Shown: positions 26,281 to 35,586, numbered from the stretch's first letter. The stretch: DNA of 64,000 nucleotides from Bremerella volcania (GCF_007748115.1 NZ_CP036289.1:4030001-4094000), one strand, 5' to 3'. The notes: generated from the letters alone by a model not told the origin. Translations and numbers: made by a program.

Positions 26281-26476
26281 AGTAATTTCTTACGTCCGAA
26301 GCTTGCTCCGCGCGACGATGCCACCCCGATCAGGCCACTGTCGGGAAAACGTGTGCCGTCACGGAATCAAAGATTGACGCCGGGTCGGGCAAGCCCTGTG
26401 AAGTCGCTAGTGCAGCGGTGACTCCACAAGATCCGTCGATGTGGGGCACGGATGCGCCACGACGGATTTTTTCTTT
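26281..26476 (+). ncRNA. candidate structured leader RNA or sRNA ending in terminator
   Basis: Downstream of the candidate promoter is a GC-rich segment with a hairpin at 26402-26423 (AGTCGCT and AGCGGTGACT arms). A terminator-like stem-loop follows: CCGTCG...GTGG pairs with CCAC...GACGG (26433-26465), then ATTTTTTCTTT. No known RNA family signature (SRP, 6S, RNase P, tmRNA) was recognised. It could be an independent small RNA or an attenuator in the rsmH leader. Confidence 0.35.
26433..26476 (+). terminator. intrinsic terminator upstream of rsmH
   Basis: Imperfect stem CCGTCGATGTGG with CCACGACGG around GGCACGGATGCG, followed by ATTTTTTCTTT. Confidence 0.55.
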
Positions 26477-26545
26477 CCCGCCCTGCCGCGGGGCCGATTG
26501 CTTCGGTAAGCTGGACGTTTTGCCCGAGTTCTTTCCACCGATCCT

Positions 26546-27433
26546 ATGGCCGCTCCTACCGTTCACGTCCCTGTTCTGCCAGCGGAAGTTCTGCACTGGC
26601 TCGACCCCCAACCGGGAAAGATCTTGGTCGACGGCACGCTCGGCGGCGGCGGACACACGCGTATGATGGCCGAAAAGCTCGGCGAGAGCGGCTTTGTCGT
26701 TTCGGTAGACCGCGACGTCATTCCCTTGCAGCGGGCCGAAGAGACTCTGGCGGGTCTGCCGGTGAAGATCGCTCATGCCAACTTCGTCGAGATCCCCAAG
26801 ATTCTCGATTCGCTCGAGATCGACAAGGTCGATGGCATCTTGCTCGACTTGGGACTTTCGAGCGATCAACTGGCCGACGACGATCGGGGCTTCAGCTTCG
26901 AATCGGACGGGCCTCTCGATCTGCGGTTCGATATGCGTGACAAGAAGACCGCCGCCGACCTGGTCAATCATCTGAAAGAAAAAGACCTAGCCGACCTGAT
27001 CTATCAGAACGGCGAAGAACGCTTGAGCCGCCGCATCGCCAAGAAGATCTGCCACGTTCGCAAGGAAACCCCCTTCGAGACCTCCAAGCAGTTGGCCGAC
27101 GTGGTCGCCAGTTGTTATCCACCGGTCGCCGGAAGTGGCCGCGGAAGAATCCATCCGGCGACGCGCACGTTTCAGGCGCTGCGGATCGCCGTGAATCGCG
27201 AACTGTCTTCGCTGGAAACGGCCTTGGAAACGCTGCCTGATCGCCTGAAGCCAGGGGGCCGGTTGGCCATCATCAGCTTCCACTCGCTGGAAGACCGCCC
27301 GGTGAAGCAAGCGTTCCTCGACGACCCCCGCCTGAATCGGTTGACTAAAAAACCGGTAACGGCCAGCGATGAAGAGATTGCCCAGAACCCGCGCAGCCGA
27401 ACGGCGAAACTGCGCGTGGCCGAGCGAGTCTAA
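26546..27433 (+). CDS. rsmH: 16S rRNA (cytosine-1402-N4) methyltransferase
   Basis: Methylates C1402 of 16S rRNA with SAM. The 295-residue protein shows HVPVLPAEVLHWL, the SAM loop DGTLGGGGHT (29-38), GILLDLGLSSDQLADDDRGFSF, RIHPATRTFQALRIAVNREL and LAIISFHSLEDRPVKQAF, all diagnostic of MraW/RsmH. In most bacteria it begins the dcw cell-division cluster. Here no mraZ, ftsL or ftsI surrounds it, as expected for planctomycetes, which have a dispersed or reduced dcw cluster. It is convergent with the peroxidase gene across a shared terminator. Confidence 0.92.
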   Translation: MAAPTVHVPVLPAEVLHWLDPQPGKILVDGTLGGGGHTRMMAEKLGESGFVVSVDRDVIPLQRAEETLAGLPVKIAHANFVEIPKILDSLEIDKVDGILLDLGLSSDQLADDDRGFSFESDGPLDLRFDMRDKKTAADLVNHLKEKDLADLIYQNGEERLSRRIAKKICHVRKETPFETSKQLADVVASCYPPVAGSGRGRIHPATRTFQALRIAVNRELSSLETALETLPDRLKPGGRLAIISFHSLEDRPVKQAFLDDPRLNRLTKKPVTASDEEIAQNPRSRTAKLRVAERV

Positions 27434-27440
27434 CAAAAAA

Positions 27441-27465
27441 GACGCCCTCGCAGTCAGAGGGCGTC
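27441..27465. terminator. strong terminator between rsmH and peroxidase gene
   Basis: GACGCCCTC and GAGGGCGTC form a perfect 9-bp stem with a 7-nt loop, preceded on the plus strand by AAAAAA. The T tract is therefore on the minus strand, fitting termination of the peroxidase transcript; rsmH may also use the hairpin. Confidence 0.85.
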
Positions 27466-27495
27466 CTCATCAGTTAACTTGCCAAATGTTGGTCG

Positions 27496-28992
27496 TTACG
27501 GGAAAGGTAAAATCGTGGGCAGTGACGGCGGCGACGGTAACGTCGGCAGTGATGGAGGCGATGGCGGTGTCGGCAACTGCGGCAGTTGAGGCAGTTGTGG
27601 TCCGGAAGGGGGTGACTGATACCCATCGGACAACGTCGCCATGAAAGCCACGATGGCATCCTCTTCTTCGTCGGTAAGCCCCAGGTCCCCCACGATACCG
27701 CCGGTAATGTTACCGAAGTCGACTTCAGGTTCGCCCCAGGCTTCTTCCGGCACGTCACGCGTGTTGTAGAAGTGCACGACTTCCTTCATCGACTTCAGTC
27801 CGCCGTGATGCATGTACGCTTTGACGAATCCTGGAAAAGGTCGCTTGTTGACATTTCGCAAGGTCGGGGTTTTGTGACGGCCTTCCGCGTTGTCGATTTC
27901 CTCTTGCCACGAGGTAATGGCGCCTGATGGAGTCCAGTTATCGGGTTGGCCGATCGTCTCTAACGTCGGGGCCAGACCGCGATCGATGAAATCGCGACCA
28001 TCTGGATTGAACCGCCGCGGCATGAAGTAAAACGGATTGTCCGGGTTCTTCGGCAAGCCCAAGTTGTGGTAGGCGAAGTCCGTGAACAAAGGTGGCTCAT
28101 CGTTGGGCCCTGGCAATTCGGAATGGCAAACGCCGCATCGTCCCTTGCCTTGATTCCCCTGTGGGAATGCAGTCCGCCCCTCGTCCTCGTTGGGCGTCAG
28201 CAACGACTGCCCATCGAATGGATTCTCGAACAACCATAGCCCCAGCTTTTCCTGCTCGGTCAATTCCGCCTCACCAGCGAGCCAGGCATCGAACTTGGAA
28301 CTGTAGGGATTCACTTCGCTGGACCGCTCGAAGGCCGCGATCGACGTCACGATCCGATCGTATGCCCGGGCAACGACCTCATCGTCCTGGAAATCAAGCG
28401 AACCTCGGCCCCAGACCTGCAGGAAGAGCCGTCGATAGCGCGAGAAGGCTACCTTGCGAACCACGATCTTTTCGTTGGCGACGTTCTGTTCGACTGGGTT
28501 CAAGAACGGAAATAGGGCCTGTTCGGCAAGTGGATCGAACTCAGGGCTGTCGTCCGATTCCGGAAATAGCGGCAATTGGCCCGCAGCACGACCATCCCAG
28601 AACACGCCTCCTTCCCAGTTCACGGCAAATGCCGGATCCGCGACGAATCGCAAGTCAGGAGAATCGCCTGCATAGGCAGCCGACGGCGGCTTACGAGGAC
28701 CAAAGCGATGCGGTATCGCCCCGAAGTGGGGCCCAAAGAACTGATTGACAAAGAAATTCGGGCTGACGAACCCGACTTCCGGTGCATGACAGGTAACGCA
28801 GCCTTGCCCTGGTGGCGTTGAAAGATTGGTGTCGTTGAACAACTCGCGTCCGAGTTGCTCCATCGGATCGAGCGTTTCCTGCTGCGGTCCCAGCGGAAAG
28901 CCAAATAGCCCTTGAGCTGTGGCTGCCTGGGTACCGGCTAAAAGCGTCAAAACGCTTAGCAAATACTTAAGTGGCTTGAGTTTAAGTGGCAT
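27496..28992 (-). CDS. secreted di-haem cytochrome c peroxidase (MauG/CCP family)
   Basis: A 498-residue protein with a signal peptide (about 1-27, ending TQAATAQG) and two haem c sites: CVTCH (65-69) and CGVCH (286-290), as in bacterial di-haem peroxidases. It would act in the periplasm, reducing peroxide or oxidising a substrate. Conserved ELFNDTNLSTPPGQGC, FWDGRA and TPTLRNVNKRPFPGF are typical CCP/MauG segments. The last about 35 residues are a proline-rich repeat (LPxLPSPPSLPT) that is not part of the enzyme fold, perhaps a linker or wall-interaction tail. It is monocistronic, with a terminator downstream. Confidence 0.85.
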   Translation of the reverse strand: MPLKLKPLKYLLSVLTLLAGTQAATAQGLFGFPLGPQQETLDPMEQLGRELFNDTNLSTPPGQGCVTCHAPEVGFVSPNFFVNQFFGPHFGAIPHRFGPRKPPSAAYAGDSPDLRFVADPAFAVNWEGGVFWDGRAAGQLPLFPESDDSPEFDPLAEQALFPFLNPVEQNVANEKIVVRKVAFSRYRRLFLQVWGRGSLDFQDDEVVARAYDRIVTSIAAFERSSEVNPYSSKFDAWLAGEAELTEQEKLGLWLFENPFDGQSLLTPNEDEGRTAFPQGNQGKGRCGVCHSELPGPNDEPPLFTDFAYHNLGLPKNPDNPFYFMPRRFNPDGRDFIDRGLAPTLETIGQPDNWTPSGAITSWQEEIDNAEGRHKTPTLRNVNKRPFPGFVKAYMHHGGLKSMKEVVHFYNTRDVPEEAWGEPEVDFGNITGGIVGDLGLTDEEEDAIVAFMATLSDGYQSPPSGPQLPQLPQLPTPPSPPSLPTLPSPPSLPTILPFP

Positions 28993-29215
28993 CGTCTATT
29001 TCCCCCGAATAAATTTTTCGTCTCACATGTTTCATCAAATCAAAGGTGTCAACGACATGCGGCCAGGGGGTGGACGGGCGATCAGCCTCCCCAGAAGACA
29101 GAGCAGCGTAAAGACAAAAAAGGACAAGTGAAGCGATGCCGACGTCATCGCTTCAGGGAGATCGAATAGAGAGTTTCGATCTTTACTATCCATGCCCTTG
29201 CGCTAAAATCTGAAG

Positions 29216-29303
29216 TACGTGTCCTGAGCGCATACCAATAGCGCTCTTCGATACATCGGTCAGTAAGTCTTCCGGTTGGCGCTGGGACTTACTGGCCATT
29301 TTT
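29216..29303 (+). ncRNA. candidate small RNA, about 88 nt
   Basis: A possible -10 TAAAAT (29204-29209), with a weak TTTACT 16 bp upstream, predicts a start near 29216. The transcript would contain a small hairpin AGCGC/GCGCT (29227-29245) and end in a 12-bp terminator stem GGTCAGTAAGTC / GACTTACTGGCC (29258-29297) followed by ATTTTT. There is no ORF and no neighbouring plus-strand gene that could need this terminator, so an independent RNA is the simplest reading. No known family recognised. Confidence 0.4.
29258..29303 (+). terminator. orphan intrinsic terminator
   Basis: A 12-bp stem (one G-U) with a 16-nt loop followed by ATTTTT, on the strand with no annotated gene upstream. Confidence 0.65.
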
Positions 29304-29839
29304 ATGCGCGTTCGATGCGGGACTCATTTTCGACTTCGCGGGCTCGCGCACCTATTTCACGGCGATACGCAACCCGTCTTGCGAACACGAGGGAAAGCAG
29401 ATGGACTGACGTAGGTTCCCTGGTATTGCTCTCCGCTGTTGACTTCGAGCGCACTTCGCAAAGAACACATCACAACGTCTTTAAGACCTCACCCATAAAA
29501 GAGGTGAGCGACGCCCGATTCTTAAGAGGATTTACTGGACCTGTTACGCCTCGAAAAGCCACTGCGCTGTGTCGACTGATCCAGTCTCCCACAACACAAT
29601 CCATTCCAACCGCTTGGCCTGGAAACGACTTTTTTGAGGTAGCCCGCGCTGCCCCCCAAGGTTTATGCAAACCGCGCATTCGTCAAACTTTGACTTTGAA
29701 CGCGAGTTCTTTCTAAACCCGCAGAACGATCAAGTCAACGAACTTCGATGCGTAATTAACCAACAAAATGGGATAATTCAGGCACCAGAAAGGAGGGGCT
29801 GTATAGAAAGACGCACGGTCAGCCCCAAGAAACAAAAAA

Positions 29840-29866
29840 CGCCACTTCACACAGAGCGAAGTGGCG
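29840..29866 (-). terminator. terminator of tRNA-Lys
   Basis: CGCCACTTC and GAAGTGGCG form a 9-bp perfect stem; the A run on its left (AACAAAAAA) is a T tract on the minus strand. It lies 8 nt past the tRNA. Confidence 0.85.
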
Positions 29867-29873
29867 AAACAAG

Positions 29874-29946
<73 letters not shown>

Positions 29947-29962
29947 GCTTGGGAAGGGAACC

Positions 29963-29991
29963 AGTTTCCGCCGGATGGGCTGGATTGTCAA
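29963..29991 (-). promoter_or_regulatory. sigma-70-type promoter of tRNA-Lys
   Basis: On the minus strand a perfect TTGACA (29986-29991) lies 17 bp before GAAACT (29963-29968), predicting a start about 10 nt before the mature tRNA 5' end. Confidence 0.65.
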
Positions 29992-30129
29992 GGGGCGGTT
30001 AAGAACGCCCTCGTCGTAACTGGTGACTGGCGGACGTTTTGCTGCGAAATGAACTTCGCTCGTTCTTTTCCAGTAGACCGCATTGCCAGGGATATGTTCA
30101 CCTTCGGGGCGTGAATTTCTTCCTGGAAT

Positions 30130-31560
30130 CTACACCAGGATGTCGTGTAGCACGTGGCCATGGACGTCGGTCAATCGCATGTCCCGGCCGCTGAAGCGGA
30201 AGGTCAGGCGGCGATGGTCGACCCCCAGCAAATGCAGGATGGTGGCGTGCAGGTCGTACATTTCGACGCGGTTCTCGACCACCTTGTAGCCGAACTCGTC
30301 GGTGCTGCCGTAGACGGTGCCTCCCTTCACCCCTCCACCGGCCATCCACATGGTGAAGCCAAACGGATTGTGATCACGGCCATTCTTGCCTTGAGCGAAG
30401 GGAGTCCGTCCGAACTCGCCTCCCCAAACGACCAGCGTCGAATCGAGCATGCCGCGCCGCTTCAGGTCGGCCAGTAGGGCGGCAATCGGCTGGTCGACGG
30501 CCAGGCAGTTCTTCTCGTGCCCATCCTTCAAATTGCTATGCTGATCCCAGCGATCGTGACCGACATTGGGCACCGTCAATTCAACGAAGCGAACGCCTCG
30601 TTCGACCAGTCGACGTGAAAGCAGACACAGCCGACCGAACGTCTTCGTCGGGTCGTACGAATGGTTCAAACCATATTCTTCCAGCGTCTGCGGAGTTTCG
30701 TCGGCGAGATCCATCAGGTTGGGCACCGCCGATTGCATCCGATAAGCCAGTTCGTAATTGGCAATCGCCGATTCCATCTGGTCGTTCCTGCCAACCTGAT
30801 CGAGCGTCAGTTGGTCAAGCTTATTCAATAAATCCAACTTACTGCGCTGCGCCGCCGGGCTCTTATCGCGCGAGCGGATGTTGGCCACCGGCGGATCACT
30901 GGCGGCGAAGATCGACCCTTGAAATGCCGCCGGCAGGAAACCGCTGTTGAAGTTATCGAGCCCGCCCGGCGGGATCAGCCCACCATTGAGCACCACGAAC
31001 CCCGGCAAGTTGTCGTTCTCACTGCCTAGACCATAGGTCGTCCAAGCTCCCATGCTGGGGCGTCCCTGCAAGCCGCTGCCGGTATGCAGGAAGTAATTGG
31101 CGTTGGTATGTTCGGAGAAGTTCGACGTCATCGAGCGAATGAGGGCCAGGTCATCGACGTGCTTGGCCACATTCGGGAAGAGTTCGCTGACCTCAATGCC
31201 ACTTTGTCCGTACTTCTGAAACTTCCAAGGGCTCGCCAGCGTTCCGCCCAGGTTATTGAACTGCGTCGGCTCTGTTTCCGCTGGAAATGGCTGACCATCG
31301 TACTTATTCAACAGGGGTTTCGGGTCGAACGTATCCACCTGGGAAGGTCCCCCGTCCATGTACAGGAAAATGACGCTACGGACTTTCGGCGACGCGTGTG
31401 GAGCCCCCAGCAGGCCTAGTCCATCCGCCGCGGCCGCGTCGCGCTGCAGCATCCAGTTGAGCGCGACCGAACCAAAACCGCAAGCGGCCTGGCCTAACCA
31501 TTGGCGACGGCTCAGCATTCCCGAAGGTCGAGGACAACAATCCACGCGGCAACTCCCCAC
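30130..31560 (-). CDS. DUF1501 family secreted protein
   Basis: A 476-residue protein of the DUF1501 family (alkaline-phosphatase/sulfatase-like fold), abundant in planctomycetes. SRRQWLGQAACGFGSVALNW (18-37) is a twin-arginine signal in style (SRRQ-L), so export folded via Tat is likely. Conserved blocks include VIFLYMDGGPSQVDTFDPKP, GLGSENDNLPGFVVL, WGGEFGRTPFAQGKNGRDHNPFGFTMWMAGGGVKGG and DLHATILHLLGVDH. The GTG start abuts the stop of the upstream DUF1553 gene (TAAGTG); an ATG 14 codons in is an alternative. The pair is usually coexpressed; biochemical role not established. Confidence 0.88.
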   Translation of the reverse strand: MGSCRVDCCPRPSGMLSRRQWLGQAACGFGSVALNWMLQRDAAAADGLGLLGAPHASPKVRSVIFLYMDGGPSQVDTFDPKPLLNKYDGQPFPAETEPTQFNNLGGTLASPWKFQKYGQSGIEVSELFPNVAKHVDDLALIRSMTSNFSEHTNANYFLHTGSGLQGRPSMGAWTTYGLGSENDNLPGFVVLNGGLIPPGGLDNFNSGFLPAAFQGSIFAASDPPVANIRSRDKSPAAQRSKLDLLNKLDQLTLDQVGRNDQMESAIANYELAYRMQSAVPNLMDLADETPQTLEEYGLNHSYDPTKTFGRLCLLSRRLVERGVRFVELTVPNVGHDRWDQHSNLKDGHEKNCLAVDQPIAALLADLKRRGMLDSTLVVWGGEFGRTPFAQGKNGRDHNPFGFTMWMAGGGVKGGTVYGSTDEFGYKVVENRVEMYDLHATILHLLGVDHRRLTFRFSGRDMRLTDVHGHVLHDILV

Positions 31561-34500
31561 TTAACGAACAAAAATAAACGGCTTGGCATTGACCAGCACA
31601 TGCGCCAGATCGCGCCACAACTCGACCGATGAAGCCATCTGTTGCGGGGCGATCGACAACGTCTGCCCGTGGCTCTCCAGGAACTGTTTGGCTAGCGTAA
31701 GTTCCTCGGCGGTCGGCTTGCGCGAGAAGGCCTGCTCGACCATACGCTCGATTCGCAGTTGCGTGTCGTCAGGCGTCTGGGTGATGGCCTGCTTGGCCCA
31801 GATTTCACACTGCTGGATGACGAACGGATCGTTGAGAAGTATCAGCGATTGCGCCGGCACGTTCGATTGATTGCGGCGACCGATCGTCGTGATCGGCTGG
31901 GGCGTATCGAAGGCCAGCATCATCGGCGCGAGGAAATTACGTCGGACTTCCAGGTAAACGCTGCGCCGCCCTGCCCCGTCAACGGGACCACTTTGACCAG
32001 GACGACCACGGCCTTGCATGAACGAAGTCAGGTACACCGGCACGCTTGGGCCGTACATCTTTTCATCCAGACGGCCACTGACCATCAGCAGACTGTCCCG
32101 GATGGCCTCGCCTGACAGACGCTTCACTTCGGCTCGATGGAACAGGTCGTTCTTCGGATCGGCTTGTTCGGCGGAGCCTGCCTGCGTCGATGACATCTGG
32201 TAGGTCTGCGACAGCACGACTCGTCGAATCATTCGCTTGAGGGACCAGCCATCTTCGACGAACTCGGCTGCCAGGTAATCCAGTAGCTGCGGATGCGTTG
32301 GCAACTCGCCGAGGACGCCGAAGTTATCGACCGAACGAACGATGCCCCGTCCCATGAGGTAATGCCAAACACGATTCACGGCCACGCGCGAAGCGAACGG
32401 ATTGTCGGCGTTCATCATCTGATGGGCCAGTTGCAAACGTCCGCTGCCGTGCGGATCGAACGAGTTGTCCGTGCCGGTAATCGCGGTGAGCAGTTGTCGC
32501 TCGACCAGCCCGGCCGGGGTTTTCGTATTGCCCCGGATCAACAGGGATTCCTTCTCAGCCGAGTTATCCCACATGCCGGGAGCGGTGCATGATTCCCACC
32601 GCACGTCCGCCAACAGTGCCTGGGATTGATCCCGGTATTGTTTCGCCAAATCCTTGAACGGATTGGGCTCGCCTGGCATCAGCTTATCCCAATTGCGAAC
32701 CAGCCAATTTGCCAGGGAGGCACCGTCCGGGGTATCGATCGCGCCTTTCAATGTTTGCAGGAAGCGCTGGGCGTTGACGTCACCGCTGGACGCAGCCTGA
32801 TCGAACGCGAGTGCGGCTTTCGCCGCGTCCTTCGCCCTGGGAGGCATCTGCTCGCCATCGACGACCAACAAGACCTCCAACGGCTGGTCATCCATCGGAG
32901 TAAACTCAAGATGAATCGAGTGTCCGAGATAATCTCGCAGGTCGTGCCGAATCCACTGAACCTGGCTGGCGTCCTTCGACTCCCAGCGATTGCCTGACTT
33001 TCCATGAAGCGGCCCCTGCACCATCCGATGGGAATCGATTACGGCGAAAGCATAACCACTTCCTTTCACCAGGTAGTGAACGCGTCCGTCCTTGAGCGTA
33101 AAGGTATCGGTCTTGAGCGTACGTCCGGCACGATTCCAGCCGCGTGTCTTTCCGAAATCATCCTGAACCCCCGGCTTTAGCTTCAGTCCGCTCCAGCGCG
33201 TGTCGTAGACTGCCGCACCGTCCGTTCGAACGCCGATCACGTCAGGTTCGTTCGAAGAATTCCAGAGAAATGCCCCTGGCTTCTCCGGGCCATTTCCAAA
33301 CACGACACCATCGGTTCGCCACTGCGTCTTAGGCAGATTCTCATAGTCGTGAATCACGTGCCCTGGGTAATCCGCAATGGACAAACGCTGCTGCTCGGCC
33401 AGCTTGTGCACCTCTTCCAATAGCAGGGGACGCTGTTCGTCGGTAACGCTGAAAGACTTCGCCCAGTAGTGCAGCGGGTGTTTGGCGTCTTTGGCAGCTT
33501 CCGCCAAAACCAGATTCCAAGGCGAGCCGGGCGTCAGCAGTTCCTTCTCCCAGCGGCCGGACACTCGATCGATACCGCTTTGATAGGCCGCCTTGGCTTT
33601 ATTCTGAAATTCGTCCTTCAACTTATCCAGCGAGTCCGCGATCCTCTGGTTGTGCTCGGCCGTTTCAAAACGAACCTGGCGATACGACGAACTTTGAAGG
33701 AACCCCATCTGGGCGTAATAGTCGGCCTGCGAGATCGCGTCGAACTTATGATCGTGGCAGCGGGCACAGGTTACCGTCAGCCCCAGGAACGCCTTGTTCA
33801 TGACGTCGAGCATGTTATCGAAGCGATCGGTCTCGTCCTTGCGAATGTCGACCGGCGAATGGACCCAATCTCCCAAGTGCCAAAAGCCTGTCCCCAGGAC
33901 CGACTCGTTACTGCCGGTCTCGGCGTTCGTCCTCGGCCTTTCGAGCAGGTCGCCAGCGATGTGTTCAACGACCAGCTCGTTGTACGGGAGATCTTGATTC
34001 AGCGCACGAATGACATAGTCGCGATACTGGTAAGCGTTGGGAATGTCGTAGTCGAACTCGTGCCCTCGCGATTCGGCATAGCGTACCAGGTCGAGCCAAT
34101 GCCGTCCCCAGTGTTCACCAAAGCGCGGCGAAGCCAGTAGCTGGTCGACGACCTTCTCGATGGCGGCCGGAGATGGGTCGGCCACAAAGGCCTCGACCTC
34201 TTCCGGCTTAGGCGGCAACCCGGTCAGGTCGAAGCTAAGCCTTCGAATCAGAAGGGCTGGTTCGGCCGGGCCATTGGGCGCGAGGCCTGCGTCTTCGAGC
34301 TTTGCCAAGATGAAACGATCGACGGGATCCTTAACCCAAGCCTCGTTCTTCACGGCCGGCAACTGCGGACGGGTGACCGGTCGCCAGGCCCAGTGCTCGG
34401 CCTTTCGCTTTTCGAGATCGAAGACTTCCTTTTGGGGTGTATTCTTTTCGTCGCTGACCGGCCAGGCGGCTCCGCTGGCGACCCACTGTTCGAGCTTGGC

Positions 34501-34857
34501 GATCTCATCCTCCGGCATCCGTGACTTGGGTGGCATCTGGTAGATGCCGTCGTAGTGGATCGCTTCGATCAGCAAACTTTCGTCAGGCTTGCCGACGACG
34601 ATCGACGCGCCGCTGTCCCCTCCTGCGAGCAGCGCTCCACGCGAAGTAAGGAACAATCCGCCACCCGGCGTTTCGGAGTCAGGCCCGTGGCACTCGTAAC
34701 ACCGCTTTGCCAGAATAGGACGGATCTCCTTCTCAAAGAACTCGAGTTGGGCATCATCGAACTGCGGCGTATCGAGTTCGGCAGCGACGACGCCAAGCGT
34801 CATCGCCGTGATCGATAAACAGGCAGCCAAGCTGGACCGTATCAAGAGTGGCACCAT
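31561..34857 (-). CDS. planctomycete cytochrome-like protein (PSCyt1-DUF1549-DUF1553)
   Basis: A 1098-residue exported protein. Signal peptide at 1-26 (ending VVAAELD). The PSCyt1 haem c domain has RCYECHGP (Cys53, Cys56, His57). A DUF1549/PSCyt2 domain contains LSFDLTGLPPKPEEVEAF, HWLDLVRYAESRG and a second haem-type motif CARCHDHKF. A divergent middle beta domain includes AFLWNSSNEPDVIGVRTDGAAVYDT. The C-terminal DUF1553/PSD1 domain has NRVWHYLMGRGIVRSVDNFGVLGELPTHP, RRVVLSQTYQMSS and RRSVYLEVRRN. It is paired with the DUF1501 gene, as is typical for planctomycetes. Thought to be a periplasmic oxidoreductase or polysaccharide-related complex; not proven. Confidence 0.9.
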   Translation of the reverse strand: MVPLLIRSSLAACLSITAMTLGVVAAELDTPQFDDAQLEFFEKEIRPILAKRCYECHGPDSETPGGGLFLTSRGALLAGGDSGASIVVGKPDESLLIEAIHYDGIYQMPPKSRMPEDEIAKLEQWVASGAAWPVSDEKNTPQKEVFDLEKRKAEHWAWRPVTRPQLPAVKNEAWVKDPVDRFILAKLEDAGLAPNGPAEPALLIRRLSFDLTGLPPKPEEVEAFVADPSPAAIEKVVDQLLASPRFGEHWGRHWLDLVRYAESRGHEFDYDIPNAYQYRDYVIRALNQDLPYNELVVEHIAGDLLERPRTNAETGSNESVLGTGFWHLGDWVHSPVDIRKDETDRFDNMLDVMNKAFLGLTVTCARCHDHKFDAISQADYYAQMGFLQSSSYRQVRFETAEHNQRIADSLDKLKDEFQNKAKAAYQSGIDRVSGRWEKELLTPGSPWNLVLAEAAKDAKHPLHYWAKSFSVTDEQRPLLLEEVHKLAEQQRLSIADYPGHVIHDYENLPKTQWRTDGVVFGNGPEKPGAFLWNSSNEPDVIGVRTDGAAVYDTRWSGLKLKPGVQDDFGKTRGWNRAGRTLKTDTFTLKDGRVHYLVKGSGYAFAVIDSHRMVQGPLHGKSGNRWESKDASQVQWIRHDLRDYLGHSIHLEFTPMDDQPLEVLLVVDGEQMPPRAKDAAKAALAFDQAASSGDVNAQRFLQTLKGAIDTPDGASLANWLVRNWDKLMPGEPNPFKDLAKQYRDQSQALLADVRWESCTAPGMWDNSAEKESLLIRGNTKTPAGLVERQLLTAITGTDNSFDPHGSGRLQLAHQMMNADNPFASRVAVNRVWHYLMGRGIVRSVDNFGVLGELPTHPQLLDYLAAEFVEDGWSLKRMIRRVVLSQTYQMSSTQAGSAEQADPKNDLFHRAEVKRLSGEAIRDSLLMVSGRLDEKMYGPSVPVYLTSFMQGRGRPGQSGPVDGAGRRSVYLEVRRNFLAPMMLAFDTPQPITTIGRRNQSNVPAQSLILLNDPFVIQQCEIWAKQAITQTPDDTQLRIERMVEQAFSRKPTAEELTLAKQFLESHGQTLSIAPQQMASSVELWRDLAHVLVNAKPFIFVR

Positions 34858-35016
34858 GGTTTCCGCTGGGGCAGGAGTCGTCGAAGGCGGGAAGGCAGGA
34901 TGGCTATTACCTTAGCAATTCGGGCCTTGAATTGCCATATTTCCTTAATCTATTTTACCTCCCAGCTCAACTTAGCAGTCAATCTATCAACCTTATTTAC
35001 GGGTAAAATCGAAGTT

Positions 35017-35586
35017 ATGGCGTGCCAACTTGCCCTCAAAGAGTGGAATGTCGTCTGCGAAGCGATCGCTCGCGGCCAACAGATTGTGTTGGCCCGCAAG
35101 GGTGGCATTGCCGAGCCGGAGGGGGAATTCGCGTTGCCCAAGAATCGCTTCTGGCTGTATCCCACCCATTTCCACGAGGCCGAGTCGAAACTCAACGGTC
35201 TGGGTAAGATGCTGCTGCAAGAGCATCCCGAGTTCCTGCAGCCCCCGGCATCGCCGGAAGTGACGATGCACCTGATGTGCGAGGTGACCGACGCGATCTA
35301 TCTGGAAGACGAAGCGAAGCTCGATGCGTCCCTCTTCGAGCAAATCTTAAGCCGAGAAGCGCTGCACATGCGTTACCACTATCGGGCCCCAGGGATCCAC
35401 TTGTTGGTCGTACGTGCTTACGAAGCAAGCCAGCCACCGGCCATCACGCCGACCGACGCGATGGCCGGTTGTAAGAGTTGGGTCGAGTTGCCCAAGCCCT
35501 TGGAAACAGGCGACTTACAGCCGGTGGTTGCCGATGCTGATTTTCACGTTCGCAAGAATTTGCTACTTTCCGCGCTAGGTGCGTGA
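35017..35586 (+). CDS. DUF1802 family protein
   Basis: A 189-residue protein. ALKEWNVVCEAIARGQQIVLARKGGIAEPEGEF followed by FWLYPTHFHEAESKL matches DUF1802, a small family of unknown function found in cyanobacteria, planctomycetes and others. The ATG at 35017 begins MACQLALKEW; the longer frame from 34900 adds 39 residues of hydrophobic, AT-rich leader that are not family-like. It stands alone, divergent from the DUF1553 gene and followed by a structured RNA candidate whose -10 lies just after this stop. Confidence 0.75.
   Translation: MACQLALKEWNVVCEAIARGQQIVLARKGGIAEPEGEFALPKNRFWLYPTHFHEAESKLNGLGKMLLQEHPEFLQPPASPEVTMHLMCEVTDAIYLEDEAKLDASLFEQILSREALHMRYHYRAPGIHLLVVRAYEASQPPAITPTDAMAGCKSWVELPKPLETGDLQPVVADADFHVRKNLLLSALGA

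Larger units (their letters stand above)
26063..26545. other. 483-bp intergenic region upstream of rsmH
   Basis: I see no gene. The left part (26063-26240) is AT-richer and featureless apart from a short minus-strand frame of low credibility. The right part carries a promoter-like pair, a structured segment and a terminator hairpin, listed separately as a candidate RNA; rsmH begins about 70 nt after the terminator. Confidence 0.55.
28993..29873. other. 881-bp intergenic region with candidate small RNA
   Basis: I see no convincing protein gene. A 146-codon plus-strand frame (29276-29716) and a 69-codon minus-strand frame (29470-29679) overlap each other and have no recognisable domain. There is a 9-bp hairpin GAAGCGATG/CATCGCTTC at 29130-29154, a candidate small RNA with terminator at 29216-29303, and the tRNA-Lys terminator at the right end. 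Confidence 0.5.

Noticed and set aside
29276-29716. 146-codon plus-strand frame in the intergenic region
   Set aside because: No domain, Ser/Arg-rich random composition, overlaps a terminator and an opposing short frame; no RBS.
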